Assembly (NCBI GenBank): GCA_949825025.1
Contig: OX463782.1
Location: 569,501-633,500, forward strand
Source: Siphlonurus alternatus
Taxonomy: Eukaryota; Arthropoda; Insecta; Ephemeroptera; Siphlonuridae
Length of the DNA: 64,000 nucleotides
Direction of reading: 5' to 3'
The position numbers and the translations under genes are program-made. The notes below the pieces were generated by a model. The model saw nothing but the letters and a program-made list of their open reading frames with translations. It made no database searches and had not been told where the DNA came from. How positions within the stretch are numbered: position 1 is the first letter of the stretch; every line of letters starts with the position of its first letter. Of the stretch, positions 14,701 to 28,653 are shown piece by piece.

Positions 14701-15738
14701 GAATTGATTTGAATTGAATGGAATAAATGAATTGATTTTAATTGAGTTGAATTGAATTGAATTGAATAAATGAATTGAATTGATTTGAATTGAATTGAAT
14801 TGAATTGAATAAATGAATTGAATTGAGTTGAATTGAATTGAATTGAAATGAATTTAATTGCATTGCATTGCATTGCATTAAATTGAATATATGAATTGAA
14901 TTGAATTGAATTGAATTGAATTGAATAAATGAATTGAATAAATGAATTTAATTGATTTGAATTGAATTCAAATGAATTGAATTGAATAAATGAATAGAAT
15001 TGAATTGATATGAATCGAATTGAATTGAATAAATGAATTGAATTGAATTGAATTGAATAAATGAATTGAATAAATGAATTGAATTGATTTGAATTTATTT
15101 GAATTGAATTGAATTGAATTGAATTGAATTGAATTGAATTGAATATTGAATTGAATTGGATTGGATTGGATTGCATTGGATTGGATTGGATTGGATAGGA
15201 TTGGATAGGATTGGATTGGATAGGATTAGATTAGATTGGATTGGATTGAATTGAATTGAATTGAATTGAATTGAATTGAATTACATTGCATTGCATTGCA
15301 TTGCATTGAATTGATTTGAATTGAGTTAAATTGAATTGAATTGAATTGAATAAATGAATTGAATTGAATTGAATTGAATTGAATTGAATAAATGAATTGA
15401 ATAAATGAATTGAATAAATGAATTTAATTGATTTGAATTGAATTCAATTGAATTGAATTGAATAAATGAATTGAATTGAATTGATATGAATCGAATTGAA
15501 TTTAATAAATGAATTGAATAATTGAATGGAATTGAATTGAATTGAATTAAATAAGTGAATTGAATTGATTTGAATAAATGAATTGAATTGAATCGAATTG
15601 AATTGAATAAATTAATTGAATTGAATTGAATAAATGAATTGAATTGAATTAAATAAGTGAATTGAATTGAATAAATGAATTGCATTGAAATGAATTGAAT
15701 TGAATTGAATTGAATTGAATTGAATAATGAATTGATTT

Positions 15739-16060
15739 GAATCGAATTTAATTAAATTAAATTGAATTTAATTATATTAAATTGAATTTAATTGAAATAA
15801 ATTCAATTGAATTGAATTGAATAAATGAATTGAATTGAATTGAATTGAAATGAATTTAATTGCATTGCAATGCATTGCATTGCATTAAATTGAATATATG
15901 AATTGAATTGAATTGAATTGAATTGAATAAATGAATGAAATAAATGAATTGAATTGAATTGAATAAATGAATTGAATTCATCTGAATTGAATTCAATTGA
16001 ATTGAATTGAATAAATGAATTGAATTGATATGAATTTAATTGAATAAATGAATTGATTTG
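15739..16060 (+). repeat. Fused A-B module (internal deletion variant), copy 2
   Basis: It has the same 321 bp A-to-B spacing and the same join as 12197-12518. Two copies with an identical junction indicate that one deletion arose and was then duplicated within the 3.5-4.3 kb units. Confidence 0.75.
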
Positions 16061-18077
16061 AATCGAATTTAATTAAATTAAATTGAATTTAATTATATTA
16101 AATTGAATTTATTTGAAATAAATTCAATTGAATTGAATTGAATAAATGAATTGAATTGAATTGAAATGAATTTAATTGCATTGCAATGCATTGCAATGCA
16201 TTAAATTGAATATAAGAATTGAATTGAATTGAATTGAATTGAATTGAATTGAATTGAATAAATGAATGAAATAAATGAATTGAATTGAATTGAATAAATG
16301 AATTGAATAAATGAATTGAATTCATTTGAATTGAATTCAATTGAATTGAATTGAATAAATGAATTGAATTGATATGAATTTAATTGAATAAATGAATTGA
16401 ATTGAATTGAATTGAATTGAATTGAATTGAATTGAATTGAAATGAATTTAATTGCATTGCATTGCATTGCATTAAATTGAATATATGAATTGAATTGAAT
16501 TGATTTGAATTGAATTGAATAAATGAATTTAATAAATGAATTGATTTGATTTGAATTGATTTCAATGGAAATGAATTCAATTGGTATGAATTGAATTGAA
16601 TTAAATAAATGAATTGAATAAAATTGAATTGATTTGAATTGAATTGAATTAAATTGATTTGAATTGAATTAAATAGATTTGAATTGAATTGAATTGACTT
16701 GAATTGAATGAATTGAATAAAAGAATTGAATTGATTTGAATTGAATTGAATCGAATAAAATTAAATTGAATTGAATTGAATTAAATTGAATTGAATTGAA
16801 TTGAATTGAATTGAATTGAATTGAATTGAATTGAATTGAATTGAATTGAATTGAATTGAATTGAATTGATTTGAAGTGAATTGAATTAAATTGAATTGAA
16901 TTGAATTGAATTAAATTGAATAAATGAATTGAATAAAATTGAATTAAATTGAACTGAATAAATGAATTGAATTGAATTGAATTGAATTAAATTGAATAAA
17001 TGAATTGAATTGAATTGAATTGATTTGATTTGATTTGATTTGATTTGATTTGAATTAAATTGAATTGAATTGAATTGAATTGAATTGAATTGAATTGAAT
17101 TGAATTGAATTGAATTGAATTGATTTGAATTGAATTGAATTGAATTGAATTGACTTGATTTGAAGTAAATTGAATTAAATTGAATTGAATTAAATTGAAT
17201 TAAATTGAATAAATGAATTGAATAAAATTGAATTGAATTGAACTGAATAAATGAATTGAATTGAATTGAATTGAATAAATGAATTGAATTGAATTGAATT
17301 GAATTGAATTGAATTGATTTGAATTAAATTGAATTGAATTGAATTGAATTGAATTGAATTGAATTGAATTGAATAAATGAATTGAATAAATTAATTGAAT
17401 TGATTTGAATTGAATTGACTTGAATTGAATGAATTGAATAAATGAATTGAATTGATTTGAATTGAATTGATTTGAATTGAATTGAATTGAATTGAATTGA
17501 ATTGAATTGAACTGAATTGAATTGATTTGAATTGACTTGAATTGAATGAATTGAATAAAAGAATTGATTTGAATTGAATTAAATTGAATTGAATTGAATA
17601 AAATTGAATTGAATTGAATTGAATAATTTAATTGAATTTAATTAAATTGAATTAAATAAGTGAATTGAATTGAATAAATGAATTGAATTGAATTGAATTG
17701 AATTAAAATGAATTTAATTGCAAATGCATTGCATTGCATTAAATTGAATATATGAATTGAATTGAATTGAATTGAATAATTGAATTGAATAAATGAATTT
17801 AATTGATTTGAATTCAATTGAATTGAATTGAATAAATGAATTGAATTGAATTGATATGAATCGAATTGAATTGAATAAATGAATTGCATTGAATTGAATT
17901 GAATTGAATATTGAATTGGATTGGATTGGATTGGATTGCATTGGATTGGATTGCATTGGATTGGATTAGATTGGATTGGATTGGATTGGATTGGATTGGA
18001 TTGGATTGGATTGGATTAGATTGGATTGGATTGGATTGGATTGGATTAGATAAGATTGGATTGCATTGAATTGATTT

Positions 18078-18182
18078 GCATTGCATTGCATTGCATTGCA
18101 TTGCATTGCATTGCATTGCATTGCATTGCATTGCATTGCATTGCATTGCATTGCATTGCATTGCATTGCATTGCATTGCATT
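18078..18182 (+). repeat. (GCATT)21 block
   Basis: A pure run of 21 units, in the module with agataagattgg upstream. Confidence 0.95.
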
Positions 18183-21100
18183 GAATTGATTTGAATTGAA
18201 TGGAATAAATGAATTGATTTTAATTGAGTTGAATTGAATTGAATTGAATAAATGAATTGAATTGATTTGAATTGAATTGAATTGAATTGAATAAATGAAT
18301 TGAATTGAGTTGAATTGAATTGAATTGAAATGAATTTAATTGCATTGCATTGCATTGCATTAAATTGAATATATGAATTGAATTGAATTGAATTGAATTG
18401 AATAAATGAATTGAATAAATGAATTTAATTGATTTGAATTGAATTCAAATGAATTGAATTGAATAAATGAATAGAATTGAATTGATATGAATCGAATTGA
18501 ATTGAATAAATGAATTGAATTGAATTGAATTGAATAAATGAATTGAATAAATGAATTGAATTGATTTGAATTTATTTGAATTGAATTGAATTGAATTGAA
18601 TTGAATTGAATTGAATTGAATATTGAATTGAATTGGATTGGATTGGATTGCATTGGATTGGATTGGATTGGATAGGATTGGATAGGATTGGATTGGATAG
18701 GATTAGATTAGATTGGATTGGATTGAATTGAATTGAATTGAATTGAATTGAATTGAATTACATTGCATTGCATTGCATTGCATTGCATTGAATTGATTTG
18801 AATTGAGTTAAATTGAATTGAATTGAATTGAATAAATGAATTGAATTGAATTGAATTGAATTGAATTGAATAAATGAATTGAATAAATGAATTGAATTGA
18901 TTTAAATTGATTTGAATTGAATTGAATTGAATTGAATTGAATTGAATTGAATTGAATTGAATTGAATATTGAATTGGATTGGATTGGATTGGATTGGATT
19001 GGATTGGATTGGATTGGATTGGATAAGATTGGATTGGATTGGATTGGATAAGATTGGATTGGATTAGATTGGATTGAATTGAATTGAGTTGAATTGAATA
19101 AATGAATTGTTTTTAAATAAGTTGAATTGAATTGAATAAATTAATTGAATTGAATTAAATAAGTGAATTGAATTGAATAAATGAATTGAATTGAATTGAT
19201 ATGAATTGAATTGAATTGAATATTGAATTGAATTGGATTGGATTGCATTGGAATGGATTGGATTGGATTGCATTATATTGGATTGGATTGGATTGGATTG
19301 GATTGGATTGGATTAGATTGGATTGGATTGGATTGAATTGGATTGGATTGCATTGGATTGCATTGGATTGCATTGAATTGCATTGCATTGCATTGCATTG
19401 CATTGCATTGCATTGCATTGCATTGCATTGCATTGCATTGCATTGCATTGCATTGCATTGAATTGATTTGAATTGAATGGAATAAATAAATTGATTTTAA
19501 TTGAGTTGAATTGAATTGAATTGAATAAATGAATTGAATTGAATTGATTTGAATTGAATTGAATTGAATTGAAATGAATTTAATTGCAAATGCATTGCAT
19601 TGCATTAAATTGAATATATGAATTGAATTGAATTGAATTGAATAATTGAATTGAATAATTGAATTGAATAAATGAATTTAATTGATTTGAATTGAATTCA
19701 ATTGAATTGAATTGAATAAATGAATTGAATTGAATTGATATGAATCGAATTGAATTTAATAAATGAATTGAATAATTGAATGGAATTGAATTGAATTGAA
19801 TTAAATAAGTGAATTGAATTGATTTGAATAAATGAATTGAATTGAATCGAATTGAATTGAATAAATTAATTGAATTGAATTGAATAAATGAATTGAATTG
19901 AATTAAATAAGTGAATTGAATTGAATAAATGTGTTGCATTGAAATGAATTGAATTGAATTGAATTGAATTGAATTGAATAATGAATTGATTTGAATCGAA
20001 TTTAATTAAATTAAATTGAATTTAATTATATTAAATTGAATTTAATTGAAATAAATTCAATTGAATTGAATTGAATAAATGAATTGAATTGAATTGAATT
20101 GAAATGAATTTAATTGCATTGCAATGCATTGCATTGCATTAAATTGAATATATGAATTGAATTGAATTGAATTGAATTGAATAAATGAATGAAATAAATG
20201 AATTGAATTGAATTGAATAAATGAATTGAATTCATCTGAATTGAATTCAATTGAATTGAATTGAATAAATGAATTGAATTGATATGAATTTAATTGAATA
20301 AATGAATTGAATTGAATTGAATTGAATTGAAATGAATTTAATTGTATTGCATTGCATTGCATTAAATTGAATATATGAATTGAATTGAATTGATATGAAA
20401 TGAATTGAATTGATTTGAATTGAATTGAATTGAATAAATTAATTTAATAAATGAATTGAATTGATTTGAATTAAATTCAATGGAAATGAATTTAATTGGT
20501 ATGAATTGAATTGAATTGAATAAATGAATTGAATAAAATTGAATTGATTTGAATTGAATTGAATTGAATTGAATTGACTTGATTTGAAGTAAATTGAATT
20601 AAATTGAATTGAATTAAATTGAATAAATGAATTGAATAAAATTGAATTGAATTGAACTGAATAAATGATTTGAATTGAATTGAATTGAATTGAATAAATG
20701 AATTGAATTGAATTGAATTGAATTGAATTGAATTGAATTGAATTGAATTGAATTGAATTGAATTGAATTGAATTGAATAAATGAATTGAATAAATTAATT
20801 GAATTGATTTGAATTGAATTGACTTGAATTGAATGAATTGAATAAATGAATTGAATTGATTTGAATTGAATTAAATTGAATTGAATTGATTTGATTTGAA
20901 TTGAATTGAATTGAATTGAATTGAATTGAATTGAATTGATTTGAATTGAATTGAATTGAATTGAATTGAATTGAATTGAATTGATTTGAATTGACTTGAA
21001 TTGAATGAATTGAATAAAAGAATTGATTTGAATTGAATTGAATGAAATTGAATTGAATTGAATAAAATTGAATTGAATTGAATTGAATAAATGAATTGAA

Positions 21101-21335
21101 TTGAATTGAATTGAATTGAATTAAAATGAATTTAATTGCAAATGCATTGCATTGCATTAAATTGAATATATGAATTGAATTGAATTGAATTGAATAATTG
21201 AATTGAATAAATGAATTAAATTGATTTGAATTCAATTGAATTGAATTGAATAAATGAATTGAATTGAATTGATATGAATCGAATTGAATTGAATAAATGA
21301 ATTGCATTGAATTGAATTGAATTGAATATTGAATT

Positions 21336-21737
21336 GGATTGGATTGGATTGGATTGGATTGGATTGCATTGGATTGGATTGCATTGGATTGGATTAGATT
21401 GGATTGGATTGGATTGGATTGGATTGGATTGGATTGGATTGGATTGGATTGGATTAGATTGGATTGGATTGGATTGGATTGGATTGGATTAGATTAGATT
21501 GGATTGGATTGCATTGCATTGAATTGAATTGAATTGAATTGAATAATGAATTGGATTGGATTGGATTGGATTGGATTGGATTGGATTGGATTGGATTTCA
21601 TTGGATTGGATTGCATTGGATTGGATTGGATTGGATTGGATTGGATTGGATTGGATTAGATTAAATTGGATTGGATTGGATTGGATTGGATTGGATTGGA
21701 TTGGATTGGATTGGATTGGATTGGATTGGATTGGATT
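21336..21737 (+). repeat. Double (GGATT)n block
   Basis: A GGATT-rich pair of runs around a gaataatgaattgg bridge, ahead of the type-B core at 21864. It is about 130 bp longer than the copy at 7876. Confidence 0.9.
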
Positions 21738-23806
21738 GAATTGAATTGAATTGCATTGCATTGCATTGAATTGATTTGAATTGAATAAATCAATTGATTT
21801 TAATTGAGTTGAAATTAATTGAATTGAATTGAATTGATTTGAATTGAATAAATGAATTGATTTGAATCGAATTTAATTAAATTAAATTGAATTTAATTAT
21901 ATTAAATTGAATTTATTTGAAATAAATTCAATTGAATTGAATTGAATAAATGAATTGAATTGAATTGAAATGAATTTAATTGCATTGCAATGCATTGCAA
22001 TGCATTAAATTGAATATAAGAATTGAATTGAATTGAATTGAATTGAATTGAATAAATGAATGAAATAAATGAATTGAATTGAATTGAATAAATGAATTGA
22101 ATAAATGAATTGAATTCATTTGAATTGAATTCAATTGAATTGAATTGAATAAATGAATTGAATTGATATGAATTTAATTGAATAAATGAATTGAATTGAA
22201 TTGAATTGAATTGAATTGAATTGAATTGAAATGAATTTAATTGCATTGCATTGCATTGCATTAAATTGAATATATGAATTGAATTGAATTGATTTGAATT
22301 GAATTGAATAAATGAATTTAATAAATGAATTGAATTGATTTGAATTGATTTCAATGGAAATGAATTCAATTGGTATGAATTGAATTGAATTAAATAAATG
22401 AATTGAATAAAATTGAATTGATTTGAATTGAATTGAATTGAATTAAATTGATTTGAATTGAATTAAATAGATTTGAATTGAATTGAATTGACTTGAATTG
22501 AATGAATTGAATAAAAGAATTGAATTGATTTGAATTGAATTGAATCGAATAAAATTAAATTGAATTGAATTGAATTAAATTGAATTGAATTGAATTGAAT
22601 TGAATTGAATTGAATTGAATTGAATTGATTTGAAGTGAATTGAATTAAATTGAATTGAATTGAATTGAATTAAATTGAATAAATGAATTGAATAAAATTG
22701 AATTAAATTGAACTGAATAAATGAATTGAATTGAATTGAATTGAATTAAATTGAATAAATGAATTGAATTGAATTGATTTGATTTGATTTGATTTGAATT
22801 AAATTGAATTGAATTGAATTGAATTGAATTGAATTGAATTGAATTGAATTGAATTGAATTGATTTGAATTGAATTGAATTGAATTGAATTGACTTGATTT
22901 GAAGTAAATTGAATTAAATTGAATTGAATTAAATTGAATAAATGAATTGAATAAAATTGAATTGAATTGAACTGAATAAATGAATTGAATTGAATTGAAT
23001 TGAATTGAATTGAATAAATGAATTGAATTGAATTGAATTGAATTGAATTGAATTGATTTGAATTAAATTGAATTGAATTGAATTGAATTGAATTGAATTG
23101 AATTGAATTGAATTGAATTGAATAAATGAATTGAATAAATTAATTGAATTGATTTGAATTGAATTGACTTGAATTGAATGAATTGAATAAATGAATTGAA
23201 TTGATTTGAATTGAATTGAATTGAATTGAATTGAATTGAATTGAATTGAATTGAATTGAATTGAATTGATTTGAATTGACTTGAATTGAATGAATTGAAT
23301 AAAAGAATTGATTTGAATTGAATTAAATTGAATTGAATTGAATAAAATTGAATTGAATTGAATTGAATAATTTAATTGAATTTAATTAAATTGAATTAAA
23401 TAAGTGAATTGAATTGAATAAATGAATTGAATTGAATTGAATTGAATTAAAATGAATTTAATTGCAAATGCATTGCATTGCATTAAATTGAATATATGAA
23501 TTGAATTGAATTGAATTGAATAATTGAATTGAATAAATGAATTTAATTGATTTGAATTCAATTGAATTGAATTGAATAAATGAATTGAATTGAATTGATA
23601 TGAATCGAATTGAATTGAATAAATGAATTGCATTGAATTGAATTGAATTGAATATTGAATTGGATTGGATTGGATTGGATTGCATTGGATTGGATTGCAT
23701 TGGATTGGATTAGATTGGATTGGATTGGATTGGATTGGATTGGATTGGATTAGATTGGATTGGATTGGATTGGATTAGATTAGATTGGATTGCATTGAAT
23801 TGATTT

Positions 23807-23906
23807 GCATTGCATTGCATTGCATTGCATTGCATTGCATTGCATTGCATTGCATTGCATTGCATTGCATTGCATTGCATTGCATTGCATTGCATTGCAT
23901 TGCATT
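23807..23906 (+). repeat. (GCATT)20 block
   Basis: A pure run of 20 units. Its counterpart one 6941 bp unit on (30748-30847) has the same count, and the next one (37689-37808) has 24. Confidence 0.95.
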
Positions 23907-25643
23907 GAATTGATTTGAATTGAATGGAATAAATGAATTGATTTTAATTGAGTTGAATTGAATTGAATTGAATAAATGAATTGAATTGATTTGAATTGAA
24001 TTGAATTGAATAAATGAATTGAATTGAGTTGAATTGAATTGAATTGAAATGAATTTAATTGCATTGCATTGCATTGCATTAAATTGAATATATGAATTGA
24101 ATTGAATTGAATTGAATTGAATTGAATTGAATTGAATAAATGAATTGAATAAATGAATTTAATTGATTTGAATTGAATTCAATTGAATTGAATTGAATAA
24201 ATGAATAGAATTGAATTGATATGAATCGAATTGAATTGAATAAATGAATTGAATTGAATTGAATTGAATAAATGAATTGAATAAATGAATTGAATTGATT
24301 TGAATTTATTTGAATTGAATTGAATTGAATTGAATTGAATTGAATATTGAATTGAATTGGATTGGATTGGATTGCATTGGATTGGATTGGATTGGATTGG
24401 ATAGGATTGGATAGGATTGGATTGGATAGGATTAGATTAGATTGGATTGGATTGAATTGAATTGAATTGAATTGAATTACATTGCATTGCATTGCATTGA
24501 ATTGATTTGAATTGAATTAAATAAATGAATTGATTTTAATTGAGTTAAATTGAATTGAATTGAATTGAATAAATGAATTGAATTGAATTGAATTGAATTG
24601 AATTGAATAAATGAATTGAATAAATGAATTGAATTGATTTAAATTGATTTGAATTGAATTGAATTGAATTGAATTGAATTGAATTGAATTGAATATTGAA
24701 TTGGATTGGATTGGATTGGATTGGATTGGATTGGATTGGATAAGATTGGATTGGATTGGATTGGATAAGATTGGATTGGATTAGATTGGATTGAATTGAA
24801 TTGAGTTGAATTGAATAAATGAATTGTTTTTAAATAAGTTGAATTGAATTGAATAAATTAATTGAATTGAATTAAATAAGTGAATTGAATTGAATAAATG
24901 AATTGAATTGAATTGATATGAATTGAATTGAATTGAATATTGAATTGAATTGGATTGGATTGCATTGGAATGGATTGGATTGGATTGCATTATATTGGAT
25001 TGGATTGGATTGGATTGGATTGGATTAGATTGGATTGGATTGGATTGAATTGGATTGGATTGCATTGGATTGCATTGGATTGCATTGAATTGCAGCGCAT
25101 TGCATTGCATTGCATTGCATTGCATTGCATTGCATTGCATTGAATTGATTTGAATTGAATGGAATAAATAAATTGATTTTAATTGAGTTGAATTGAATTG
25201 AATTGAATTGAATAAATGAATTGAATTGAATTGAATTGATTTGAATTGAATTGAATTGAATTGAAATGAATTTAATTGCAAATGCATTGCATTGCATTAA
25301 ATTGAATATATGAATTGAATTGAATTGAATTGAATAATTGAATTGAATAATTGAATTGAATAAATGAATTTAATTGATTTGAATTGAATTCAATTGAATT
25401 GAATTGAATAAATGAATTGAATTGAATTGATATGAATCGAATTGAATTGAATAAATGAATTGCATTGAATTGAATTGAATTGAATATTGAATTGGATTGG
25501 ATTGGATTGGATTGCATTGGATTGGATTGCATTGGATTGGATTAGATTGGATTGGATTGGATTGGATTGGATTGGATTGGATTAGATTGGATTGGATTGG
25601 ATTGGATTGGATTAGATTAGATTGGATTGCATTGAATTGATTT

Positions 25644-25783
25644 GCATTGCATTGCATTGCATTGCATTGCATTGCATTGCATTGCATTGCATTGCATTGC
25701 ATTGCATTGCATTGCATTGCATTGCATTGCATTGCATTGCATTGCATTGCATTGCATTGCATTGCATTGCATTGCATTGCATT
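25644..25783 (+). repeat. (GCATT)28 block
   Basis: A pure run of 28 units, followed by gaattgatttgaattgaatgg. It recurs with the same count at 32585-32724. Confidence 0.95.
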
Positions 25784-28276
25784 GAATTGATTTGAATTGA
25801 ATGGAATAAATGAATTGATTTTAATTGAGTTGAATTGAATTGAATTGAATAAATGAATTGAATTGATTTGAATTGAATAAATGAATTGAATTGAGTTGAA
25901 TTGAATTGAATTGAAATGAATTTAATTGCATTGCATTGCATTGCATTAAATTGAATATATGAATTGAATTGAATTGAATTGAATTGAATTGAATAAATGA
26001 ATTGAATAAATGAATTTAATTGATTTGAATTGAATTCAATTGAATTGAATTGAATAAATGAATAGAATTGAATTGATATGAATCGAATTGAATTGAATAA
26101 ATGAATTGAATTGAATTGAATTGAATAAATGAATTGAATAAATGAATTGAATTGATTTGAATTTATTTGAATTGAATTGAATTGAATTGAATTGAATTGA
26201 ATATTGAATTGAATTGGATTGGATTGGATTGCATTGGATTGGATTGGATTGGATTGGATAGGATTGGATAGGATTGGATTGGATTGGATAGGATTAGATT
26301 AGATTGGATTGGATTGGATTGAATTGAATTGAATTGAATTGAATTGAATTGAATTGAATTACATTGCATTGCATTGCATTGCATTGAATTGATTTGAATT
26401 GAATGGAATGGAATAAATAAATTGATTTTAATTGAGTTGAATTGAATTGAATTGAATAAATGAATTGAATTGAATTGATTTGAATTGAATTGAATTGAAT
26501 TGAAATGAATTTAATTGCAAATGCATTGCATTGCATTAAATTGAATATATGAATTGAATTGAATTGAATTGAATAATTGAATTGAATAATTGAATTGAAT
26601 AAATGAATTTAATTGATTTGAATTGAATTCAATTGAATTGAATTGAATAAATGAATTGAATTGAATTGATATGAATCGAATTGAATTTAATAAATGAATT
26701 GAATAATTGAATGGAATTGAATTGAATTGAATTAAATAAGTGAATTGAATTGATTTGAATAAATGAATTGAATTGAATCGAATTGAATTGAATAAATTAA
26801 TTGAATTGAATTGAATAAATGAATTGAATTGAATTAAATAAGTGAATTGAATTGAATAAATGAATTGCATTGAAATGAATTGAATTGAATTGAATTGAAT
26901 TGAATTGAATTGAATAATGAATTGATTTGAATCGAATTTAATTAAATTAAATTGAATTTAATTATATTAAATTGAATTTAATTGAAATAAATTCAATTGA
27001 ATTGAATTGAATAAATGAATTGAATTGAATTGAATTGAATTGAAATGAATTTAATTGCATTGCAATGCATTGCATTGCATTAAATTGAATATATGAATTG
27101 AATTGAATTGAATTGAATTGAATAAATGAATGAAATAAATGAATTGAATTGAATTGAATAAATGAATTGAATTCATCTGAATTGAATTCAATTGAATTGA
27201 ATTGAATAAATGAATTGAATTGATATGAATTTAATTGAATAAATGAATTGAATTGAATTGAATTGAATTGAAATGAATTTAATTGTATTGCATTGCATTG
27301 CATTAAATTGAATATATGAATTGAATTGAATTGATATGAAATGAATTGAATTGATTTGAATTGAATTGAATTGAATAAATTAATTTAATAAATGAATTGA
27401 ATTGATTTGAATTAAATTCAATGGAAATGAATTTAATTGGTATGAATTGAATTGAATTGAATAAATGAATTGAATAAAATTGAATTGATTTGAATTGAAT
27501 TGAATTGAATTGAATTGACTTGATTTGAAGTAAATTGAATTAAATTGAATTGAATTAAATTGAATAAATGAATTGAATAAAATTGAATTGAATTGAACTG
27601 AATAAATGATTTGAATTGAATTGAATTGAATTGAATAAATGAATTGAATTGAATTGAATTGAATTGAATTGAATTGAATTGAATTGAATTGAATTGAATT
27701 GAATTGAATTGAATTGAATTGAATAAATGAATTGAATAAATTAATTGAATTGATTTGAATTGAATTGACTTGAATTGAATGAATTGAATAAATGAATTGA
27801 ATTGATTTGAATTGAATTAAATTGAATTGAATTGATTTGATTTGAATTGAATTGAATTGAATTGAATTGAATTGAATTGATTTGAATTGAATTGAATTGA
27901 ATTGAATTGAATTGAATTGAATTGATTTGAATTGACTTGAATTGAATGAATTGAATAAAAGAATTGATTTGAATTGAATTGAATGAAATTGAATTGAATT
28001 GAATAAAATTGAATTGAATTGAATTGAATAAATGAATTGAATTGAATTGAATTGAATTGAATTAAAATGAATTTAATTGCAAATGCATTGCATTGCATTA
28101 AATTGAATATATGAATTGAATTGAATTGAATTGAATAATTGAATTGAATAAATGAATTAAATTGATTTGAATTCAATTGAATTGAATTGAATAAATGAAT
28201 TGAATTGAATTGATATGAATCGAATTGAATTGAATAAATGAATTGCATTGAATTGAATTGAATTGAATATTGAATT

Positions 28277-28653
28277 GGATTGGATTGGATTGGATTGGAT
28301 TGGATTGCATTGGATTGGATTGCATTGGATTGGATTAGATTGGATTGGATTGGATTGGATTGGATTGGATTGGATTGGATTGGATTGGATTGGATTGGAT
28401 TAGATTGGATTGGATTGGATTGGATTGGATTGGATTAGATTAGATTGGATTGGATTGCATTGAATTGAATTGAATTGAATTGAATAATGAATTGGATTGG
28501 ATTGGATTGGATTGGATTGGATTGGATTGGATTTCATTGGATTGGATTGCATTGGATTGGATTGGATTGGATTGGATTGGATTGGATTGGATTAGATTAA
28601 ATTGGATTGGATTGGATTGGATTGGATTGGATTGGATTGGATTGGATTGGATT
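28277..28653 (+). repeat. Double (GGATT)n block
   Basis: Same module as 21336-21737, slightly shorter, ahead of the type-B core at 28780. Confidence 0.9.

Larger units (their letters stand above)
14091..17622 (+). repeat. 3532 bp higher-order satellite unit
   Basis: This is a second, shorter relative of the unit at 9827-14090. It carries the same fused A-B junction (15739-16060). It lacks the GGATT block pair and ttgtttttaaataag landmark that the preceding unit carries near 11.2-11.6 kb, which accounts for most of the length difference. At a total offset of 7791 the region 11.27-12.15 kb matches 19.06-19.94 kb almost perfectly; one visible change is aaatgaattgc to aaatgtgttgc near 19929. Confidence 0.7.

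Noticed and set aside
14106..15176. A 356-codon open frame on the - strand (and similar ones at 51897-52880 and 60913-61878)
   Set aside because: It is pure satellite. A 5 bp repeat gives a 15 bp codon cycle and the - strand units contain no stop, so long frames with repeated IQFNS, IQSNP and MQCNA are expected by composition. No start context, domain or codon signature supports coding.
21336..21737. Telomeric repeat
   Set aside because: The insect telomere unit TTAGG has loops of TTA between GG pairs, whereas these blocks have ATT. No rotation of GGATT gives TTAGG, and the setting is interstitial satellite.
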